Assembly: GCF_030268965.1 (NCBI RefSeq)
Contig: NZ_BSSE01000010.1
Coordinates: 124,001 to 188,000, forward strand
Length of the DNA stretch: 64,000 nt
Direction: 5' to 3'
Source of the DNA: Microtetraspora sp. NBRC 16547
GTDB taxonomy: Bacteria > Actinomycetota > Actinomycetes > Streptosporangiales > Streptosporangiaceae
Below are positions 59,854 to 64,000 of the stretch, piece by piece. Numbering within the stretch: position 1 is the stretch's first letter; each line of letters opens with the position of its first letter. The notes beneath the pieces are model-generated. The model saw only the letters and a list, made by a program, of their open reading frames with translations, was not told where the DNA came from and did not search any database. Made by a program: the position numbers and the translations under genes.

Positions 59854-60260
59854 TCGAGGTCGATGTCACCAGTCCCTCACCTCCGTACGAGCAGATCCGG
59901 GCACAGTTCGCAAAGCTGATCAAGTGCGGGGTGCTGGCCGTCGGCACTCGGCTGCCTCCGGTGCGTCAGCTCGCCGCCGACCTCGGCCTTGCGACGGGCA
60001 CGGTGGCGCGGGCGTACAAGGAGCTGGAGCAGGCTGGATACGTCACCGGAAAGCGCGGGGGCGGCACCCGCGTTCTGCCGCAACCCGAACCTCGGATGGC
60101 GCGAGCGGAGCTGATCAGGAGCCAGGCCCGCGCCTATCTCGCCGAGGTGATCCGCCTAGGGGGATCCGCCGAGGAAGCGATCGCCACCCTGTCCGAAGTG
60201 GTCGCCCTGTCAGACACCGCCGCGGCCGCCCATCCGGCCGACCCCGATCTACATGTTTAG
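59850..60260 (+). CDS. YtrA-like GntR-family regulator
   Basis: A 136-residue GntR protein: winged HTH PPYEQIRAQFAKLIKCGVLA, VGTRLPPVRQLAADLGLATG and TVARAYKELEQAGYVTGKRG, then a short helical tail instead of a FadR or UTRA ligand domain. That size defines the YtrA subfamily, which usually represses its own operon of membrane or ABC-transport genes. It is coupled to the membrane-protein gene by ATGA. Confidence 0.88.
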   Translation: MIEVDVTSPSPPYEQIRAQFAKLIKCGVLAVGTRLPPVRQLAADLGLATGTVARAYKELEQAGYVTGKRGGGTRVLPQPEPRMARAELIRSQARAYLAEVIRLGGSAEEAIATLSEVVALSDTAAAAHPADPDLHV

Positions 60261-60340
60261 CTCGGCGTAGCCGCCTCGACCGCGCCGACAGCGCGGCTGG
60301 ACGGACCGACCGGCTGCGGGGGTGGCAAGGTTGGGAGGGA

Positions 60341-60356
60341 TTTAGGGAAGCGTTAG
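60341..60356 (+). promoter_or_regulatory. candidate response-regulator box TTTAG-N6-GTTAG
   Basis: Nineteen of 21 bases match the stretch at 58870, including the trailing CGTCG. It ends 24 bases before the GTG of the next gene, where a -35 element of a leaderless promoter would lie. Confidence 0.65.
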
Positions 60357-60380
60357 CGTCGGGCCTGGCAGGCTGGCAGC

Positions 60381-60893
60381 GTGAACCGGCGCTCGCTCAT
60401 CGGGATCCTCGGCTGGCTGATCGCGGCCGCCGTCGCCACCGTGACCAGCACCTGGGCGATCTCCCTGCTCGGGGAGGGGCTGACCCAGAAGGTGGTGTCG
60501 CCCATGAGCCAGGCGGACGTCGACCGGGCGCTCGCCGCCGCCACCGCGCCCGGGCGGACAGTCACGCCGACCCCGTCCCCGACAGGGCGGATCACGGCGC
60601 CGACCCCCTCCCCGACAGGGCGGATCATGTCGCCGAGCCCGTCCGTGACCGTGACGGGCGGCGCCAGTCGCGCGTTCACCGTCCCCGGCGGGTCCTTCGT
60701 GGCGAGCTGCGACGGTGGTCTGGCCTCCCTGCTGTCGTGGAGCCCCGCCCAGGGGTATGCCGCCGACGACGTGGACCGGGGACCGGATCGGGAGGTCAAG
60801 GTGGAGTTCGAGTCGGAGGCCGACAAGGTGACCGTCAAGATCACCTGTTCCGGAGGGGTTCCCGTACCGTCCGCGAAAGTCCACGATGACTGA
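60381..60893 (+). CDS. membrane-anchored repeat protein, function unknown
   Basis: A 170-residue protein with one N-terminal membrane helix (about 7-31), a Thr/Pro/Ser-rich stalk (residues 58-95) built from 11-residue repeats, and a C-terminal ~75-residue globular domain with two Cys (ASCDGG and KITCSGG) that may pair. The domain faces outwards. No family is recognised. The GTG start directly follows the response-regulator box, suggesting control by the two-component system at 56843-58815. Confidence 0.72.
   Translation: MNRRSLIGILGWLIAAAVATVTSTWAISLLGEGLTQKVVSPMSQADVDRALAAATAPGRTVTPTPSPTGRITAPTPSPTGRIMSPSPSVTVTGGASRAFTVPGGSFVASCDGGLASLLSWSPAQGYAADDVDRGPDREVKVEFESEADKVTVKITCSGGVPVPSAKVHDD
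60561..60659 (+). repeat. 33-bp in-frame repeat encoding the Pro/Thr stalk
   Basis: Three 33-base units encode VTPTPSPTGRI, TAPTPSPTGRI and a diverged MSPSPSVTVTG. Confidence 0.9.
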
Positions 60894-60988
60894 GCGTCGC
60901 ACCAGACGCCTCCGGCGTGACAGGTCCATCCGCCGAGGGCGTGACGGCTGGGGCGAGCCGGGCGCCATGCGCGGCAGGGCTTGACTCG

Positions 60989-62074
60989 TCAGAGACGAGC
61001 CAGGGCGCCGGCGTAGATCTCGACCGCCTCCTCGATCCGTGAGATCTCGCAGTACTCGTCGGTGACGTGCGCCTGCTCGGGCTCACCCGGGCCGCAGATC
61101 ACGGCGGGAACCCCGCCGCAGGCCGCGACCAGCACCGAGGCGTCGGTGAAGTAGCTCGCCGCGGGCCGGTCGCCCGGTGGCCGGGCACCCGCGGCGAGCA
61201 ACGCCTGGACGAAGGCGTCGTCCGGGTCGGTCCACACCGCGGGCAGGTCGGTCAGCACCTCGAGCGACGTCTCCCCGCCAAGAGCGTTCCCCAGCCGCTC
61301 GCGCAGCTCCGCGTGGTCCTGACCGGTGACGGTGCGCATGTCCACGGTCGCCTCGGCGAGATCGGGGACGGAGTTCACGTTGATCCCTCCGTGCACCGTG
61401 CCCACGTTGGCCGTCGGCGCCCCGAGCCACGGATGCGCGGGAACGCCGGGGTCGAAGCGCTCCACCGCGCCGATCGCGCGGGCCAGCTTGTAGATCGCGT
61501 TGTCTCCCAGATGCGGCATCGAGCCGTGCGCCGTCCGGCCGCGGGCGACCGCCTTCAGCCACAACGCGCCCTTGTGCCCGAGCAGGGCGCGGTTGGCGGT
61601 CGGCTCGGCCACGAGCATCGCCCGTGCCTGCCCGACCATCCCGAGGGCGATCATGTCGATCGCGCCCTCGCAGCCGGTCTCCTCGCCCGCGGTGAGGACG
61701 ACCTCCAGGGCCGCGCGGGGCCCCGAGCCGCGTACGTGCCGTTCGGCGGCGACCACGAGCGCGGCGACCCCGGCCTTCATGTCGCTGGATCCGCGCCCGT
61801 ACAGCCGGTCGCCGTCCACCTCGGCGGCGTGCGGATCATGCGCCCAGGCCTGGCCGCCCAGCGGCACCGTGTCCAGGTGCCCGGTGAGGACGACCGGCGT
61901 ACCGGCTCCCCAGCGGGCCACCAGGCCGGTACGGCCGGGCGCGTAGCGATGCTCCCGGACGTCGAAACCCGCCGCCGACAGGCGTCGGGCGAGCGGCTCG
62001 GCGACCGCCGCCTCGCCGCCGCCCACCGAGTCGATCCTGATCAGCTCGCGGGCCAGCTCTACCGCCTCACTCAC
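60989..62074 (-). CDS. M20-family metallopeptidase/deacylase (ArgE/DapE-like)
   Basis: A 361-residue zinc hydrolase: metal ligands in GHLDTVP (His66), GRGSSDMKAG (Asp98), AGEETGCEG (Glu131/132) and VAEPT, with a dimerisation domain containing GRTAHGSMPHLGDN. Members remove N-acyl groups or cleave dipeptides; candidates are acetylornithine or succinyl-diaminopimelate deacylation and acyl-amino-sugar metabolism. It overlaps the lacI-type gene (ATGA) and so may serve the same sugar-related regulon, though the substrate is unknown. Confidence 0.88.
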   Translation of the reverse strand: MSEAVELARELIRIDSVGGGEAAVAEPLARRLSAAGFDVREHRYAPGRTGLVARWGAGTPVVLTGHLDTVPLGGQAWAHDPHAAEVDGDRLYGRGSSDMKAGVAALVVAAERHVRGSGPRAALEVVLTAGEETGCEGAIDMIALGMVGQARAMLVAEPTANRALLGHKGALWLKAVARGRTAHGSMPHLGDNAIYKLARAIGAVERFDPGVPAHPWLGAPTANVGTVHGGINVNSVPDLAEATVDMRTVTGQDHAELRERLGNALGGETSLEVLTDLPAVWTDPDDAFVQALLAAGARPPGDRPAASYFTDASVLVAACGGVPAVICGPGEPEQAHVTDEYCEISRIEEAVEIYAGALARL

Positions 62075-63102
62075 GCGGCTCCCCCTTCCTTTCCGCCGCC
62101 GGCGGTCACCGGACGGCTGGTCTCACGTACGACGAGCTGGGGGGCGATCGCGACGCGCTGGGCGGGCCGCGGGGCGCCCATCCGGACCTGGCCGAGCAGG
62201 CGTACGGCCTCCGCGGCCATCTCCTCGACCGGTTGGCGGACCGTGGTCAGCGGCGGGTCGCACATCGCGGCGTGGCCGACGTCGTCGAATCCCACGACCG
62301 ACACGTCGTCGGGCACCCGGACGCCGCCCATCCTGAGAGCGCGCACCAGGCCGACGGCTATCTGGTCGTTTCCGCAGATGACCGCGTCGGGCATGGCGTC
62401 ACCGCCGAGCAGCAGGCGGCCTGCCTCGATGCCCCATTCGAGGGTGAACTCGCCGAGCAGCGGCGGCGCGGTGGCCACTCCCGCACGGGCGGCGGCGCGC
62501 TCGAAGCCGGACAGCCGCGACCGGGCCGAGGAGTTCATCAGGCGGCTGCCCACGAACACCACTCGCCGCGCGCCTCCCTCGGCCACGTGGTCGACCGCCT
62601 GCGCCAGAGCCGAGTCGTCGTCCACGCCCACCCAGTCGGCTCCGCCGCCTTCGATGTGCCGGTCGACCTGGACGAGGGGGACCCGCCGGGCGGCGTTCAG
62701 CACCGCGGGGACGCTGGCCTCGATGTCGCAGGGGCTGATGATGAGGCCGTCCACCCGCCGGGCCAGCAGCGTGTCGAGCCGCCTGGCCTCGATGTCGGGG
62801 CGGTACTGCGAGGCGCACAGCAGCAGATCGCGCCCGGTCTGCTGGAGCTGGTGCTCGACCGCCTCCACGATCGTGGTGAAGAACGGGTTGCCGATGCCGG
62901 GCACGATCATGCCGATCGTCCCAGTCGTCTGGTCACGCAGCGCCTTGGCGACCGCGTTCGGCTGGTATCCCAGCTCGGCGGCGGCGCGTGCCACGCGCTC
63001 GGCGATGTCCGGGGTGACCTTGCGGCGCCCGGAGAGGGCGCGGGACGCCGAGGCCACGGAGACGCCGGCCGCTCGGGCCACGTCGTGGATTGTCACGCCC
63101 AT
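62071..63102 (-). CDS. LacI-family transcriptional regulator
   Basis: A 343-residue regulator: HTH and hinge in TIHDVARAAGVSVASASRAL and SGRRKVTPDIAERVA, then a periplasmic-binding-protein-like domain (IGMIVPGIGNPFFTTIVEAV, DAVICGNDQIAVGLVRALR, SVVGFDDVGHAAMCDPPLTT). The ATG at 63102 gives a standard N-terminus. It faces a sugar-binding lipoprotein gene, with a perfect 16-bp LacI-type palindrome between them and a second half-match just upstream of its own start. Confidence 0.9.
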   Translation of the reverse strand: MGVTIHDVARAAGVSVASASRALSGRRKVTPDIAERVARAAAELGYQPNAVAKALRDQTTGTIGMIVPGIGNPFFTTIVEAVEHQLQQTGRDLLLCASQYRPDIEARRLDTLLARRVDGLIISPCDIEASVPAVLNAARRVPLVQVDRHIEGGGADWVGVDDDSALAQAVDHVAEGGARRVVFVGSRLMNSSARSRLSGFERAAARAGVATAPPLLGEFTLEWGIEAGRLLLGGDAMPDAVICGNDQIAVGLVRALRMGGVRVPDDVSVVGFDDVGHAAMCDPPLTTVRQPVEEMAAEAVRLLGQVRMGAPRPAQRVAIAPQLVVRETSRPVTAGGGKEGGAA

Positions 63103-63115
63103 CGAGTAATCACCG

Positions 63116-63129
63116 TGTAATCGATTTCC
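63116..63129. promoter_or_regulatory. secondary LacI-type operator near the regulator start
   Basis: TGTAATCGATTTCC matches the core of the 63267 palindrome at 12 of 14 positions and lies 14 bases before the lacI-type ATG, in position for autoregulation. Confidence 0.5.
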
Positions 63130-63193
63130 CTGTCGCGGTCGGGCCAACCCGGCGGTGCGCCGTGCTGTGAGCTCCATCACTGATGGAGTTCAG

Positions 63194-63213
63194 CAGAACG
63201 ATAGATCGTTCTG
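63194..63213. promoter_or_regulatory. 20-bp inverted repeat in the divergent promoter region
   Basis: Arms CAGAACGAT and ATCGTTCTG with a two-base centre. It is unrelated to the LacI-type site, so a second regulator may act here. Confidence 0.5.
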
Positions 63214-63266
63214 GGGCTTACGTCACCTTGACGCCCGTTTGGCCTGCTCGCTAGCATCCCAGAAAT

Positions 63267-63282
63267 TGGTAATCGATTACCA
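63267..63282. promoter_or_regulatory. LacI-type operator TGGTAATCGATTACCA
   Basis: A perfect 16-bp palindrome with the central CG typical of LacI-family sites, 58 bases before the sugar-binding protein gene. Confidence 0.85.
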
Positions 63283-63339
63283 CACTCCCCACACTTTTCC
63301 TTGCGGCTCCTATTGAGCGGCCCCCGAAAGGCTGATCCG

Positions 63340-64000
63340 ATGGCACGATCCATTCGACTCACCCGCATGACCACGGCGACCGCACTTCTCGCGACCGGCC
63401 TGCTGGCCGCCGCGTGCGGTGGCACGGACGACTCCGGTACCGCGGCCTCGGGCGGCGGAGGCAAGCCGAAGGTCGGGCTGGTCCAGATCAACCAGCAGGC
63501 GATCTTCTTCAACGAGATGAACGCCGGCGCCCAGCAGGCGGCGAAGGAGGCGGGCGTCGATCTGACGATCTTCAACGCCAACGACGACCCCGCCAAGCAG
63601 AACGAGGCCATCGACAACTTCGTCCAGCAGCAGTTCGACGCCGTCGTCGTGGTGGCCATCGACGTCGAGGGCATCAAGCCCGCCGTCAAGATCGCCAAGG
63701 ATGCCGGGCTGAAGGTCGTCGCGGTCGACGCCATCGTGGACTCCCCGTCCGTCGACACCCAGGTCGGCGTGGACAACGCGGCCGCCGCCCAGCAGGCCGG
63801 CGCGTTCGTGAACGACTGGGCCAAGGCGCAGAACCTCTCCGAGCCCAAGATCGGCGTCGTCGGCGCGCTCAACTCGTTCATCCAGAACATCCGTAAGGAC
63901 GACTTCGTCAAGACGGTCGAGGGCGCGGGCTCGAAGATCGTGCAGACGGTCGACGGCCAGAACAAGCAGGAGGCCGCCATGACGGCCGCCGAGAACCTGC
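63340..64000 (+). CDS. sugar ABC transporter substrate-binding lipoprotein, 3'-truncated by window edge
   Basis: The frame is open to the window end (220 codons). It begins with a lipoprotein signal, RMTTATALLATGLLAAACGG, with the lipobox Cys at about residue 26, followed by a Gly/Ser spacer and a ribose/xylose-type periplasmic-binding fold: KVGLVQINQQAIFFNEMNAG, QNEAIDNFVQQQFDAVVVVA and VGVDNAAAAQQAGAFVND. GAAAGG precedes the ATG. Permease and ATPase genes are expected beyond the edge. The LacI-type regulator probably controls it in response to the transported sugar. Confidence 0.9.
   Translation, partial: MARSIRLTRMTTATALLATGLLAAACGGTDDSGTAASGGGGKPKVGLVQINQQAIFFNEMNAGAQQAAKEAGVDLTIFNANDDPAKQNEAIDNFVQQQFDAVVVVAIDVEGIKPAVKIAKDAGLKVVAVDAIVDSPSVDTQVGVDNAAAAQQAGAFVNDWAKAQNLSEPKIGVVGALNSFIQNIRKDDFVKTVEGAGSKIVQTVDGQNKQEAAMTAAENL

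Overview
The window is 64 kb of high-G+C DNA with the coding style of an actinomycete: GTG and TTG starts, ATGA/GTGA stop-start overlaps and probable leaderless genes. The gene content (cholesterol-type steroid catabolism, an actinobacterial high-affinity [NiFe] hydrogenase, YtrA-type GntR and OmpR-type two-component genes) fits a filamentous actinobacterium such as a member of the Streptosporangiales. That placement is inferred from gene content only; no rRNA or tRNA gene is visible.

Region 1 (1-40 kb) is mainly a steroid-degradation locus. It opens with the end of an SCP-x type thiolase, a MaoC hydratase and a hot-dog thioesterase (1-2.3 kb). After an embedded sugar-phosphate block it continues with two acyl-CoA ligases and a tightly overlapping operon (12.4-20 kb) matching the mycobacterial igr set: fadE28-like, chsH2-like, fadE29-like, chsH1-like, ltp2-like, plus an Hsd4B-like hydratase. 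These remove the last C3 unit of the sterol side chain. From 20 to 40 kb come ring C/D genes: fadD3-like ligase, Rv3549c-like and Rv3548c-like dehydrogenases, echA20, ipdA, ipdB, ipdC, fadE31-like and a small fadE, another enoyl-CoA hydratase, ipdF, the TetR repressor kstR2 and fadA6. Two near-identical KstR2-like operators lie in the two divergent promoter regions. Interruptions inside this region are a zwf/tkt/pgi/gnd block (3.3-9.7 kb) whose zwf carries a one-base frameshift, a toxin-antitoxin pair (22.7-23.5 kb), two sensor kinases, an OmpR-type regulator and a membrane glycosyltransferase-like gene (23.6-28.5 kb).

Region 2 (39.9-49.6 kb) holds another glycosyltransferase-like membrane protein, a PadR regulator preceded by short tandem repeats, and a nine-gene minus-strand cluster for a group 1h (formerly group 5) [NiFe] hydrogenase: small subunit, large subunit, NifU-like protein, DUF5947, a small basic protein, DUF6084, an uncharacterised protein, a maturation protease and a 35-residue DUF6893 membrane peptide. 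This enzyme class oxidises trace hydrogen. hypABCDEF are not here.

Region 3 (49.7-64 kb) is a mosaic: iolD preceded by a scar of iolC; a NERD-domain membrane protein; a secreted PepSY protein; decayed pieces of a Tn3-family transposase and resolvase that bracket an SDR/TetR pair with a 33-bp palindromic operator; an OmpR-type two-component system; a membrane protein/YtrA-like GntR operon; a membrane-anchored repeat protein; and a LacI regulator with an M20 peptidase, divergent from a sugar-binding lipoprotein that runs off the window. A shared direct repeat (GTTAG-N6-GTTAG) upstream of three genes around the two-component system suggests a small local regulon split by the transposon remnant.

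Several metabolic genes contain in-frame 12- or 15-bp tandem repeats, which appears to be a recurring feature of this genome.
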